Positions 1 through 8,151 of a stretch of 13,878 nucleotides of DNA are shown in pieces (positions within the stretch are counted from its first letter, which is position 1; each line of letters opens with the position of its first letter). Both the position numbers and the translations under genes were made by a program. Location of the stretch: contig CASFUI010000292.1 in NCBI GenBank assembly GCA_949297565.1, positions 1 to 13,878 of the forward strand, in the 5' to 3' direction. Source of the DNA: an uncultured Eubacteriales bacterium (GTDB taxonomy: Bacteria > Bacillota > Clostridia > Lachnospirales > Lachnospiraceae). The notes beneath the pieces are model-generated. The model made no database searches and was not told the DNA's origin. It saw only the letters and a program-made list of their open reading frames with translations.

Positions 1-1
1 C

Positions 2-211
2 GCAAAGTGGTACGGAAAGGTGTGCACGGCTGTTTTGTATGTTATAATGCTTGCGCTTGTGGCGTTTCCGGGAATGGAGAAAGGGCTTCAGGAGATTTTG
101 CTGGTTGTCTGCGCGTGCGGACTGGCTCTTGCGTTTGTAATGTATACGCGTTTGTATATTATTATGCTTATTGATTCAAAGACAGGCAGAAATGATAAGG
201 TATTATATTAA
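2..211 (+). CDS. C-terminal fragment, probable CDP-alcohol phosphatidyltransferase
   Basis: Open from the left edge; the true start lies outside the window. About 69 C-terminal residues are visible. They begin with AKWYGKVCTAVLYVIM, followed by two hydrophobic segments and a basic polar tail (SKTGRNDKVLY). A K-x-x-GK-x-x-T stretch leading into a membrane helix, then a final helix, is typical of the C-terminal third of the CDP-alcohol phosphatidyltransferases, membrane enzymes that make phosphatidylglycerophosphate or related lipids. The diagnostic DG-x2-AR catalytic motif would lie upstream and is not visible, so the assignment rests on the C-terminal pattern alone. A GTG at 20 could be read as a start but has no ribosome site and lies inside the conserved stretch. 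Another polytopic membrane protein remains possible. Confidence 0.5.
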   Translation, partial: AKWYGKVCTAVLYVIMLALVAFPGMEKGLQEILLVVCACGLALAFVMYTRLYIIMLIDSKTGRNDKVLY

Positions 212-213
212 GC

Positions 214-238
214 TCAGCCGGAGTCGTACTCCTGCTGA
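214..238 (+). terminator. hairpin after the first gene, possible weak terminator
   Basis: TCAGC at 214-218 and GGAGT at 220-224 pair with ACTCC at 228-232 and GCTGA at 234-238. There is one C/T mismatch and a CGT loop. It starts three bases after the stop codon. The downstream sequence is A/T-rich but lacks a real T run, so termination may be weak or the hairpin may protect an mRNA 3' end. Confidence 0.45.
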
Positions 239-273
239 ATATAAATAAATTTAAAATACAGGGGGTTATAATT

Positions 274-822
274 GTGTATAGCTTTCACGGGATGAATCCC
301 GGTCAGTTGGCACTGTGGTTTTTTATTTACAGCTTCTGCGGCTGGGCAATGGAGTGCGTTGTCATAAGAATTCAGCTCAAGCGCTGGGAAAACAGAGGCT
401 TTGCAAAAATGCCGTTCTGTGTAATTTATGGTTTCGGTGTATTTATTGCGTATCATATATTCAGACCGATTCAGCACAATTATATAGCGCTGTATTTTGC
501 GGGCTGTATCTGTGCTACAGCTTTTGAGTTTTTTACGGCTAAGCTTATGCTGAAGCTGTTCGGAACGGTTTGGTGGAATTATGAACATCTGCCGTTTAAC
601 TATAAGGGGATTTTGTGTCTGGAGAGTACGCTTGGCTGGGGGCTGCTCGCGCTTTTTATATTCGGAGTGTTCAACAGGTATGTGGAGATTGCAGTTAAAC
701 TGCTTGATGCGCGCGTTGCAGGCATAGCAGGGGGGCTGCTTGTAACAGCTTATCTTTTTGATTTTGGTTTTCAGTTTGTGCGTCATATATCATCAGGTCA
801 GGACAGAAAAAAATTATCTTGA
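274..822 (+). CDS. CmpB-like putative ABC-transporter type IV membrane protein (PF06541 family)
   Basis: A 182-residue integral membrane protein. The start is GTG at 274, chosen because AGGGGG at about 261-266 sits eight bases upstream. Family features are visible: an N-terminal helix ending in FCGWAMEC (about 21-28), then NRGF (40-43), FCVIYGFG (48-55), and the WWNYEHLPFNYKG segment (100-112) before further helices. About five hydrophobic segments are evident, with a short basic tail. The family is annotated as putative ABC-transporter type IV (PF06541), but no transport function is established and no ATPase gene is adjacent. It lies 62 bases after the phosphatidyltransferase fragment and 89 bases before the phosphodiesterase, all on the same strand. 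The specific role is unknown. Confidence 0.75.
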   Translation: MYSFHGMNPGQLALWFFIYSFCGWAMECVVIRIQLKRWENRGFAKMPFCVIYGFGVFIAYHIFRPIQHNYIALYFAGCICATAFEFFTAKLMLKLFGTVWWNYEHLPFNYKGILCLESTLGWGLLALFIFGVFNRYVEIAVKLLDARVAGIAGGLLVTAYLFDFGFQFVRHISSGQDRKKLS

Positions 823-911
823 ATATACCCTGAAAATATAAAAGCGATGTGTGACTCAAAAAATCGCCGGACAGTATATATTTACCTGTGATATTTATTG
901 GGGAGAGCTTT

Positions 912-2720
912 ATGTTTAAAAGGGTAAAGGATGACTTCTGGTTATTAAAAAGAAGCGGGAAACACATCTTAATATTTGAACTTACATATAAACTGGCAGC
1001 GACGGCGGTTATTTATCCGCTTGTCGTCTGGCTTGCACGTCTTATAATGAAAACTGCCGGCGTAAAATATCTGACGAATGAGTATATTCTGAGGATATTT
1101 AAAAATCCGCTTGTGTGGATTGTGCTGTTGGCAGCTGTTATTCTGTTTGTTTTATACTGCACATATGAAATGTCATTTTTGGCGGCGTGTTTTGAATTGC
1201 GTCGTCAGAACTGCAAGGCGTCAATTCTTGAAATCGGATTTACGGCGCTGAAGCGTATGCGCAGACTTATCGATGTAAGGAATATTCCGCTTATATTTTT
1301 CTATTTTATTTCCATTCTGGCAGTCAATGTCACTATTTTATGCAATTTGATATTTTCCGAAAAAATGTGGAATATGTTCAGGATATACGTGCTTCACGGC
1401 TCATGGTGGATTAAGGGCAGTCTCTTGGCGGCAGTTCTTATAATATACACGTTTGTTATTCTGGGGGTATATTCCTTTAACATATGCGCGCTTGAGGGAG
1501 ATAATTTCAGGACGGCTTTTCGGCAGAGTGCGGCTACAGTGAGAAAGCACTTTTTCGGAACTCTTGGCTCTCTCATTGTATATAATCTCGCGGTGCTTCT
1601 CTTAATTGTGTGTTTTTATATTATAATAACGATAGTGCTTTTTGTCGGAGTTAAGATTCTGAATATGGCTTACATGGGAAGCGCTATCTATCTGTCTGTG
1701 CTTAAATATATAAGACTTGGAACAAAATTTTTCCTTGTATATACAGGAGTACCTGTATCTTTCGCAGTCATTTCGAGAATGTATTATTATTACTCTAAGA
1801 CGTCTGATATCGATTATGTCGTTGTCAGAATCCGCACAAAGTTTTTTAAGCTTAACAGGCTGATTTATGTTTCGGTGCTGCTTTTGTCAGTTATTCTGAA
1901 CGGCGTGTATGCAGTGCGCGCCTTTAACAAAAATCCTTTTGACAGCATAGCTATTTTTCATCAGACAAATATTACCGCCCACAGGGGCGCATCCTTAGAG
2001 GCGCCGGAAAATACTATGGCAGCGTTCAAAAAGGCGATAGAAAATATGGCGGATTACATTGAGCTTGATGTACAGATGACATCTGACGGGGAGCTTGTCG
2101 TAATACATGACAGCAATGTATACAGAACTACGGGTGTTGACGCGAATGTTGCGGACCTGACTCTTGCGCAGATTAAGCAGCTTGACGCCGGGGCATATTT
2201 TGGAGAGCAGTATGTCGGCGAGAGGGTGCCGACGCTTGAGGAGGTATTGGATTTTGTAGAGGGAAAGGTACAGCTTAATATTGAGATAAAGGGAAATAAT
2301 TCTAATACTCTGATTGCGGACCGCGTTGTGGAGATGATTGAAAAATATGATATGCAGAGTGACTGTGTTGTCACTTCATTTGATTACAGTGTAATAAAGC
2401 GAGTTAAACAGCTCTCGAATGAAATAGAAGTGGGGTATATTCTATCTGTCGCGTACGGCGATTTTTACAGCATGGATGATGTGGATTTTTTCAGCATGAA
2501 CGCATCCTTTCTGTCAAAGCAGATAGTGGACGCTATTCATAATTCGGGAAAACAGGTGTATGCATGGACTGTGAATAATGCGACCTCCATAAAAAATCTG
2601 ACAAACAAAGGGGTCGACAATATTATTACGGATGACCCGCTGCTTGCAAGGGAGACAATTTATTCAAGAGATACAAGTGAAACATTGATTAATATGGCTA
2701 AATATGTTTTTAATCGCTGA
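912..2720 (+). CDS. membrane-anchored glycerophosphodiester phosphodiesterase
   Basis: A 602-residue protein with two parts. Residues 1 to about 340 hold several hydrophobic helices (for example 67-85, 125-147, 168-190, 219-250 and 315-335), as in the GDPD membrane domain. Residues 353 to about 590 form a glycerophosphodiester phosphodiesterase TIM barrel. Catalytic landmarks are HRGA at 357-360 followed by E363-x2-ENT, ELDV at 384-387, HD at 399-400 and EIK at 458-460. The domain hydrolyses glycerophosphodiesters, or possibly polyglycerolphosphate, to glycerol phosphate, probably at the outer membrane face. ATG 912 is preferred over an upstream GTG at 888 because GGGGAG at 900-905 is six bases before it. 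It ends 21 bases before ptsI. A role in phospholipid or teichoic acid turnover is inferred. Confidence 0.9.
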   Translation: MFKRVKDDFWLLKRSGKHILIFELTYKLAATAVIYPLVVWLARLIMKTAGVKYLTNEYILRIFKNPLVWIVLLAAVILFVLYCTYEMSFLAACFELRRQNCKASILEIGFTALKRMRRLIDVRNIPLIFFYFISILAVNVTILCNLIFSEKMWNMFRIYVLHGSWWIKGSLLAAVLIIYTFVILGVYSFNICALEGDNFRTAFRQSAATVRKHFFGTLGSLIVYNLAVLLLIVCFYIIITIVLFVGVKILNMAYMGSAIYLSVLKYIRLGTKFFLVYTGVPVSFAVISRMYYYYSKTSDIDYVVVRIRTKFFKLNRLIYVSVLLLSVILNGVYAVRAFNKNPFDSIAIFHQTNITAHRGASLEAPENTMAAFKKAIENMADYIELDVQMTSDGELVVIHDSNVYRTTGVDANVADLTLAQIKQLDAGAYFGEQYVGERVPTLEEVLDFVEGKVQLNIEIKGNNSNTLIADRVVEMIEKYDMQSDCVVTSFDYSVIKRVKQLSNEIEVGYILSVAYGDFYSMDDVDFFSMNASFLSKQIVDAIHNSGKQVYAWTVNNATSIKNLTNKGVDNIITDDPLLARETIYSRDTSETLINMAKYVFNR

Positions 2721-2741
2721 GAACGGAGGCTGGTATAAGGT

Positions 2742-4469
2742 ATGATCAGGGGAATCGGTACTTCAAACGGAATAGGAATAGGTTATGTTCTAAAGGTTGA
2801 GATGCCTCAGATAGATGTAAATCACTCGTCTGTTGAGGACGCAGATGCAGAAAAGAAAAGGTATGAGAATGTACGCGACAGATTTGTAGAAGAGACTGCG
2901 GAAATAATCGAGAATCTTAAAAAAAAGCTCGATGAAAATGACAAAACAGCGCTTGTCCTGAAAAATCAGATTTATCTCATTGAAGATGTCGAGATGAACG
3001 ATGGGATTTTGAAACTTATCGAGAATGAGCATATTTGTGCTGAGGCAGCCGTAGACGCAACGTGCAGAATGTATGAGGAAATTTTTTCGTCTATGGACAG
3101 CGAGCTGATGAAGCAGCGAGTGGCGGATATTGAGGATTTAAGGCACAGGCTTATCGCGCTTCTCTCAGGAGTAAGACAGCTTGATTTGTCAAAGCTTCCG
3201 CCGGATACTGTCATAGTGGCAAAGCAGCTTCAGCCGTCGCTTACTGCGGCTATGGATACGGAGCATGTCGCAGGTATAATCGCGGAGAAGGGCGGTGAGA
3301 CCTCACATGCGGCAATTCTGGCAAGAGCTCTGGGAATACCGGCAGTGCTCAGTGTCAGAGATATAAGCCGGAAAGTGTCTGACGGCGATATGGTCATTGT
3401 AGACGGAGAGTACGGGGAGGTTTTTGTAAGACCTATTCCGAAGACCATAGAAATATATAAAAAAAAGAGAAAAACATATTTAGAGAAGACAAAAGAATTA
3501 AAAAAATATGTTGACCGTGAGACGTCTACAGCAGATGGGCATAATGTGCGCCTTTCGGCTAATATCGGCAGCGGTGATGACGCATCGAAGGCAATGGAGA
3601 GCGGCGCTGAGGGAGTAGGGCTTTTCAGGACAGAGTATCTTTTTATGAACGGAGTCAGCGCGCCTTCTGAGGAACAGCAGTTTGAGGAATATAAAAAGGC
3701 GGCGATAATCTGTAAAAAAGGTACTTTGACAATACGCACTGTAGATATAAGCGGCGATAAAAATATTCCGTATCTGGGGCTTTCAAAAGAAAAAAATCCG
3801 TTTCTTGGTTACCGCGCAATACGTTTCTGTCTCGGGAGGGTGGATATATTTATAACACAGCTACGGGCGATACTTCGAGCGAGTGCATACGGAAATATAC
3901 GGATACTTATACCGCTTGTAACGTCTCTGGAAGAGATTACCGCGGTTAAGTCTATTGTGTCAAAAATAATGGAGGATTTTGACAGGCATGAAATTTCCTA
4001 TGACAGGGAAATTAAGATTGGAATTATGATTGAGACGCCTGCGGCGGCGCTGATTTCCGATGTGCTTGCCGGTGAGGTTGACTTTTTTTCCATTGGAACT
4101 AATGATTTAACGCAGTATACAGTCGCGGTAGACCGCGGAAACGAAAATGTGGCGTATTTGTATTCGGTATTTCATCCGGCAGTAATAAGGATTATAAGAG
4201 AAGTTATTAAAAATGCCAAGTCAGCCGGAATTGAGGCAGGTATGTGCGGGGAGGCGGCTGCAAATCCGTGTATGATACCGCTTCTTTTAAGCTTTGGACT
4301 TGATGTGTTTTCGGTATCTCCGTCAGTTGTGCTCGAGACCAGAAAAAATATCGCGTCATGGACGCTTAAAGAAGCAGGCGAGGTTACGTCAAATGTGCTT
4401 GAAATGTGTTCGGAGAAGGAAATATCTAATTATCTGAGTGACTATATTGCGGAAAAGCAAGAGCGGTAA
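2742..4469 (+). CDS. ptsI: phosphoenolpyruvate-protein phosphotransferase (PTS enzyme I)
   Basis: A 575-residue cytoplasmic enzyme of normal family length. It transfers the phosphoryl group from phosphoenolpyruvate to HPr at the head of the sugar phosphotransferase system. The N-terminal HPr-binding helical region spans about 30-145. The phosphohistidine site GGETSHAAI (184-192) puts the active histidine at 189. The PEP-binding barrel includes GLFRTEYLFM (293-302), IGIMIETPAAAL (426-437), IGTNDLTQYT (451-460) and MCGEAA (501-506) with the C-terminal cysteine at 502. All key residues are present. The start ATG 2742 has GGAGG at 2725-2729, 12 bases upstream, and a closer AAGG. The HPr gene is not in the window; hflX begins 21 bases downstream. 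Confidence 0.97.
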   Translation: MIRGIGTSNGIGIGYVLKVEMPQIDVNHSSVEDADAEKKRYENVRDRFVEETAEIIENLKKKLDENDKTALVLKNQIYLIEDVEMNDGILKLIENEHICAEAAVDATCRMYEEIFSSMDSELMKQRVADIEDLRHRLIALLSGVRQLDLSKLPPDTVIVAKQLQPSLTAAMDTEHVAGIIAEKGGETSHAAILARALGIPAVLSVRDISRKVSDGDMVIVDGEYGEVFVRPIPKTIEIYKKKRKTYLEKTKELKKYVDRETSTADGHNVRLSANIGSGDDASKAMESGAEGVGLFRTEYLFMNGVSAPSEEQQFEEYKKAAIICKKGTLTIRTVDISGDKNIPYLGLSKEKNPFLGYRAIRFCLGRVDIFITQLRAILRASAYGNIRILIPLVTSLEEITAVKSIVSKIMEDFDRHEISYDREIKIGIMIETPAAALISDVLAGEVDFFSIGTNDLTQYTVAVDRGNENVAYLYSVFHPAVIRIIREVIKNAKSAGIEAGMCGEAAANPCMIPLLLSFGLDVFSVSPSVVLETRKNIASWTLKEAGEVTSNVLEMCSEKEISNYLSDYIAEKQER

Positions 4470-4490
4470 TGTTTTGAGGAGGATATTGTA

Positions 4491-5735
4491 ATGGCGCAGA
4501 TTTATGAGACAGACGAACAGACAGAGAGAGTGCTGCTTGTGGGAGTTGCGCTTGATGACAGTGACGAGGCACAGCGCTCGCTTGACGAGCTTAAGGAGCT
4601 GGCAAAGACGGCGGGAGCTGTTACGGTTGGAAAGGTTATTCAGCCGAGAGAATACTTTCACCCTGCGACTTATGTCGGAAAGGGAAAGCTTGAAGAGATA
4701 AAAGCAATGGCTGATGAGCTTGACGCCACAGGAATTATCTGTGATGATGAGCTGTCACCTGCGCAGTTTAAAAATCTCGAAGATGCACTCAATTTAAAGA
4801 TTATGGACAGAACAATGGTTATTCTTGATATTTTTGCTGCGCGCGCCAACACAAGCGAGGGAAAAATACAGGTGGAAATGGCGCAGCTAAAGTACAGAAT
4901 GACAAGGCTTGCCGGTTTTGGAACGGCTCTTTCAAGGCTTGGCGGAGGTATCGGAACGAGAGGACCGGGAGAAAAGAAGATTGAGACTGACAGAAGGCTT
5001 ATCAGAGACAGGATTTCCAAGCTGAACGCCCAGCTCAGGGAGGTAGAGAGCCACAGGGAGCTTCAGCGTCGTAAAAGAAACGCTTCCTCAATACCTGTGG
5101 CGGCTATTGTCGGTTATACAAACGCAGGAAAATCTACACTTTTAAACCGTCTCACGAATGCGGGAGTGCTGTCGGAAAATAAGCTTTTTGCCACGCTTGA
5201 CCCAACTACAAGATTGTTGAGGCTGCCCGATACAGATAAGGTTCTTTTAACCGATACGGTAGGTTTCATAAGAAAGCTTCCGCATAATCTGATAGAGGCG
5301 TTTAAGAGCACGCTGGAGGAGGCAAAGTACGCCGATATAATTATACATGTGGTTGACAGTGTTCACCCTGATATGGACAGGCAGATAGCTACGGTGTACG
5401 AGACTCTGGAAGAGCTGAAGGTCGGCGATAAGCCTGTAATAACGCTTTTTAATAAGTCGGATCTGGAAGGACAGCGGGAGACTGTAAAGGATATGCGTGC
5501 AGAGCGGAGCCTTCGAATATCGGCAAAGACCGGAGACGGCATTGACGAATTTTTAGAAGAACTCGGAAAGCTGCTTCGTGAGAGCCGCATTAGGATTGAG
5601 CGCTGTTTTTCGTATGCGGAGGCAGGAAAAATTCAGCTTATACGTGAGTTCGGCACGCTGATATCAGAAGAATATACGGCGGACGGAATAGAGGTGGAGG
5701 CATTTGTGCCTAAGGAACTCTACGACAGACTGTAA
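4491..5735 (+). CDS. hflX: ribosome-associated GTPase HflX
   Basis: A 414-residue GTPase that binds the large ribosomal subunit and, in studied bacteria, splits or rescues stalled ribosomes. The N-terminal HflX domain includes YVGKGKLEEI (61-70) and the glycine-rich GGGIGTRGPGE (151-161), followed by a coiled helical linker (about 165-195). The G domain shows the P-loop GYTNAGKST (208-216), LDPTTR (236-241), DTVGFI (255-260), NKSD (321-324) and SAKTGDG (344-350). A C-terminal domain of about 50 residues follows. The start ATG 4491 has GAGGAGG about eight bases upstream. Only 21 bases separate it from ptsI, so co-transcription is likely. Confidence 0.96.
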   Translation: MAQIYETDEQTERVLLVGVALDDSDEAQRSLDELKELAKTAGAVTVGKVIQPREYFHPATYVGKGKLEEIKAMADELDATGIICDDELSPAQFKNLEDALNLKIMDRTMVILDIFAARANTSEGKIQVEMAQLKYRMTRLAGFGTALSRLGGGIGTRGPGEKKIETDRRLIRDRISKLNAQLREVESHRELQRRKRNASSIPVAAIVGYTNAGKSTLLNRLTNAGVLSENKLFATLDPTTRLLRLPDTDKVLLTDTVGFIRKLPHNLIEAFKSTLEEAKYADIIIHVVDSVHPDMDRQIATVYETLEELKVGDKPVITLFNKSDLEGQRETVKDMRAERSLRISAKTGDGIDEFLEELGKLLRESRIRIERCFSYAEAGKIQLIREFGTLISEEYTADGIEVEAFVPKELYDRL

Positions 5736-5753
5736 TTTATGCAAAAAACAAAA

Positions 5754-5797
5754 CAGCGCCGGAGGTGTGCGGATTTCAGCCTGCGTCTACGGTGCTG
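5754..5797 (+). other. hairpin between hflX and dihydrofolate reductase
   Basis: CAGCGCCG at 5754-5761 pairs with CGGTGCTG at 5790-5797 (eight pairs, one G-U). It encloses 28 bases in the 88-base spacer. No T run follows, so it is not a terminator. It ends 15 bases before the GGAGG of the next gene and could be an mRNA-processing or regulatory element. It does not match a tetrahydrofolate riboswitch as far as I can tell. Confidence 0.4.
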
Positions 5798-5823
5798 CGT
5801 ATTTTGCGAAATGGAGGAAAATA

Positions 5824-6336
5824 ATGAAGCTTATAGCGGCGGTTGATAAAAACTGGGGAATTGGAAAGAATAACAGACTGCTTGTAAGTATCCCCGAGGA
5901 TATGCAGCTTTTCAGGCAGGAGACAGCCGGAAAGGCTGTGATTATGGGAAGAAAGACGTTTGAGAGCCTGAAGGACAGATCTCCTCTTTACGGCAGGGAA
6001 AATTTTGTGCTGACACGCAGTTCTTCGTTTGACGCTAAGGGAGCAAAGGTGTGCAACAGCGTCTCTGAGGTGCTTGAGGCTGTCAGCGGGTTTGCTGACG
6101 AGGATATATATGTAATCGGAGGAGGTCAGGTGTATGAGCAGTTTTTGCCGTACTGCAGCGAGGCTCATATCACAAAGATTGATTACGCATATGACGCTGA
6201 TACATTTATTCCGAATTTTGATATTTCTGATGAATGGAAAATTACAGCGGAAAGCGAGGAAAAAACATATTTTGATATAGTGTATGAATTTGTCAGATAT
6301 GAGAGAGTAGTTGTTGAAAACATGAATGTTCTCTGA
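5824..6336 (+). CDS. dihydrofolate reductase
   Basis: A 170-residue enzyme that reduces dihydrofolate to tetrahydrofolate with NADPH for thymidylate and purine synthesis. Family motifs are IAAVDKNWGIGKNNRLL (4-20), the substrate-binding acid D26 in PEDM, VIMGRKTFESL (39-49), the nucleotide-binding FVLTR (61-65) and YVIGGGQVYEQFLPY (96-110). Length is normal. ATG 5824 is chosen because GGAGG at 5813-5817 lies seven bases upstream and the DHFR fold begins at once. A longer reading frame entering from inside hflX adds 40 residues with no family similarity. No thymidylate synthase gene is adjacent. It probably belongs to the hflX transcription unit. Confidence 0.95.
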   Translation: MKLIAAVDKNWGIGKNNRLLVSIPEDMQLFRQETAGKAVIMGRKTFESLKDRSPLYGRENFVLTRSSSFDAKGAKVCNSVSEVLEAVSGFADEDIYVIGGGQVYEQFLPYCSEAHITKIDYAYDADTFIPNFDISDEWKITAESEEKTYFDIVYEFVRYERVVVENMNVL

Positions 6337-6342
6337 TAAACT
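6314..6342 (+). promoter_or_regulatory. candidate sigma-A promoter before the zinc-ribbon gene
   Basis: TTGAAA at 6314-6319 and TAAACT at 6337-6342 are separated by 17 bases and overlap the end of the dihydrofolate reductase gene. The match is 5/6 and 4/6 to the consensus. It would give a short leader containing the hairpin at 6356-6384. Motif-based only. Confidence 0.3.
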
Positions 6343-6355
6343 GTTGATAAAGGGT

Positions 6356-6384
6356 AGGTTTTTGCCGTCAGGCAAAAGATACCT
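6356..6384 (+). other. leader hairpin upstream of zinc-ribbon gene
   Basis: TTTTGCC at 6360-6366 pairs perfectly with GGCAAAA at 6371-6377 around a GTCA loop, and AGGT/ACCT can extend the stem across a small bulge. No T tract follows. Function is unknown; it lies between dihydrofolate reductase and the ribosome site of the next gene. Confidence 0.4.
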
Positions 6385-6419
6385 TGTACAGCAGATTATT
6401 ATTAGAGAGGGAGAAGAGT

Positions 6420-8066
6420 ATGTTTTGTACAAAATGTGGATTTGATGCGCAGGACGCAAAGTTCTGTCCGAGATGCGGAAACAGAATAACAGACGAAACG
6501 CAGCAGCAGACGCCAAATCAAGCGCAGAATGTTGATGGAGACCAGTTTAGCAATCAGCAGGCACAGCAGCAGAATTTCGCAACGGGAGGAGCAAATACGC
6601 CTCCTCAGAGTGGTTTTGGAATGCCGGGATATAATGCCGCTCAGGCTTCAATGCCTTATACAGTTCCGAAAAAAAAGAAAAGATGGCCGCTGATTACGGC
6701 GCTGGCAGTTATAATCGCAGCTCTGCTGGGTGTTGGCGTTTATTTTGCTTATCCGTATGTAAGAGAGCTTATCTCTCCGAAAAGGCAGGCGATAGAGGCG
6801 CTTAAAAGCGTAGGATATAAGCTGGCCGACGCGGTTGATGATGTTATGGATAATTCTTCAGAAGGAGTGACGCCAAATCAGCAGTCAATGGGAATTATAT
6901 CATTTGACAGCTTCAGCGCAGACGGGGAGGACTTTCTCTCATATGTAAAGGTAGATACGCTTCAATATGATGTGCAGACCAATATTGAGACAGGAGAGAT
7001 GAGCGGAACTATAGGTCTTGCAAATGGCAGTTCTGATGCCGTAATGACACTCAATTTTTATACATATGACAATACCATGTATTTTAATATACCTGAGTTG
7101 TTTTCAGAGAACTTCCGTGTGGATTTGTCTGATATTGCTGGCGGAGATTGGTACAGTAACGGCAATGTTTTCGGATATTTGTTTTCGGGAAGCGGAAGCT
7201 ATGATATATCGGCATATTCTGATGTCGTGAACGCGGCTGTAAAGGATATTTTATCAGGATATTACAGGGCTGTTGAGGAATTTGAGTACAAGAAGCTTGA
7301 GAGTACTACTCTTGAGGCTGACGGACTGAAATCTAAAGTTTCTGCGTACCGTGTTACGGTTACAAGTGAAGCTGTTTTAAGCGGTTTTAATAAAGCTGTA
7401 GATGCTCTTTTTGATGACAGCCAGGTTTCTGTTTATCTTAACATGTTATCTGCATACGGCTCTCTGAGCAGAGAGAGTCTCAAGGCAGCGGCAGCCAGTG
7501 AGCTGGCAGGCATGCGGGACGCGGAGTTTACGCTGTATACGCGCAGCGGCGGCAGAATGGCAGGAATTGATGTTGATTTGGATGAAGTCACAAGGTTATC
7601 TATGCGTTTTCTTGGTGATGATTTGTCAGATCATGTGAATTTCAGTATTTCAGACGGTTACGACAGTGTGGCGGCTTCATTTAAAGAGAGCGGAAATGAT
7701 TCAGAACTCAGATTTAATATTTCGCTTGAGGACGGAGATTTTATTGATGCTTATATCTGCCTGCAGAGCGAAGAAAATTCGGTAATTATGAAAGACTGCG
7801 ATATAAATATGGATTTTGACGGAACTGAATTTGAGCTGGGATTAACGGGCACTGCTTTTGCGCAGGAGTTCTCTAAGATGAAGTTTTCGGCGGCAAGTTT
7901 CAATGGAGCGCTTAATCCTGAAAGGCTCACAACTCAGCAGCAAACGGCTCTGGTAAATGAATTTGCAAAGAACGGAAGCGTTCTTAAGAATGTCGTTTCT
8001 GATGAGCTGTATAAGAGTGTTGACGAATACATAAAGCTTATTCAGGGAACATCAAGGACACGATAA
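6420..8066 (+). CDS. zinc-ribbon single-pass membrane protein with unrecognised ectodomain
   Basis: A 548-residue protein. Residues 3-19 form a four-cysteine zinc ribbon (CTKCG, then CPRCG). A low-complexity Gln/Asn/Gly/Pro linker follows (about 26-80), then a basic KKKKRW stop and one transmembrane helix (about 90-110). The remaining 430 or so residues would lie outside the cell and are acidic, Ser/Asp/Tyr-rich and without recognisable catalytic motifs. This architecture is common in Firmicutes as a family of zinc-ribbon-containing membrane proteins of unknown role. The start ATG 6420 follows a purine-rich GAGAGGGAGAAGAG site. The product of an earlier in-frame start at 6384 would add 12 unconserved-looking residues. 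I do not recognise a specific function. Confidence 0.85.
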   Translation: MFCTKCGFDAQDAKFCPRCGNRITDETQQQTPNQAQNVDGDQFSNQQAQQQNFATGGANTPPQSGFGMPGYNAAQASMPYTVPKKKKRWPLITALAVIIAALLGVGVYFAYPYVRELISPKRQAIEALKSVGYKLADAVDDVMDNSSEGVTPNQQSMGIISFDSFSADGEDFLSYVKVDTLQYDVQTNIETGEMSGTIGLANGSSDAVMTLNFYTYDNTMYFNIPELFSENFRVDLSDIAGGDWYSNGNVFGYLFSGSGSYDISAYSDVVNAAVKDILSGYYRAVEEFEYKKLESTTLEADGLKSKVSAYRVTVTSEAVLSGFNKAVDALFDDSQVSVYLNMLSAYGSLSRESLKAAAASELAGMRDAEFTLYTRSGGRMAGIDVDLDEVTRLSMRFLGDDLSDHVNFSISDGYDSVAASFKESGNDSELRFNISLEDGDFIDAYICLQSEENSVIMKDCDINMDFDGTEFELGLTGTAFAQEFSKMKFSAASFNGALNPERLTTQQQTALVNEFAKNGSVLKNVVSDELYKSVDEYIKLIQGTSRTR

Positions 8067-8100
8067 AATACAGTGCTGTTTTCAGCCTGCAAGAAAATTA

Positions 8101-8151
8101 CCCGGAGACAGATGAAGCTATTGAGCTTAAAATCTTCTCCGGGATATTTTT
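8101..8151. terminator. bidirectional terminator between convergent genes
   Basis: CCCGGAGA at 8101-8108 pairs with TCTCCGGG at 8136-8143. An inner AAGCT/AGCTT stem sits inside the loop. A T-rich run follows on the + strand (8147-8151), and AATTTTC follows on the minus strand. It can serve both the zinc-ribbon gene and the amidase gene, whose stop codon (8150-8152) overlaps the T run. Confidence 0.85.

Noticed and set aside
214..786. 190-codon minus-strand reading frame opposite the CmpB-like gene
   Set aside because: It lies antisense to a gene with clear family motifs, has no ribosome site, and has a cysteine- and lysine-rich composition typical of a shadow frame.
5704..5823. N-terminal extension of dihydrofolate reductase starting inside hflX
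   Set aside because: The extra 40 residues show no family similarity, and a strong GGAGG sits just before ATG 5824.
5736..5823. Tetrahydrofolate riboswitch before the dihydrofolate reductase gene
   Set aside because: The spacer is short and I could not place the conserved core of that riboswitch; only a simple hairpin is visible.
5776..6516. 246-codon minus-strand reading frame across dihydrofolate reductase
   Set aside because: It is antisense to a well-supported enzyme and spans the intergenic region and the next gene's start; no recognisable domain.
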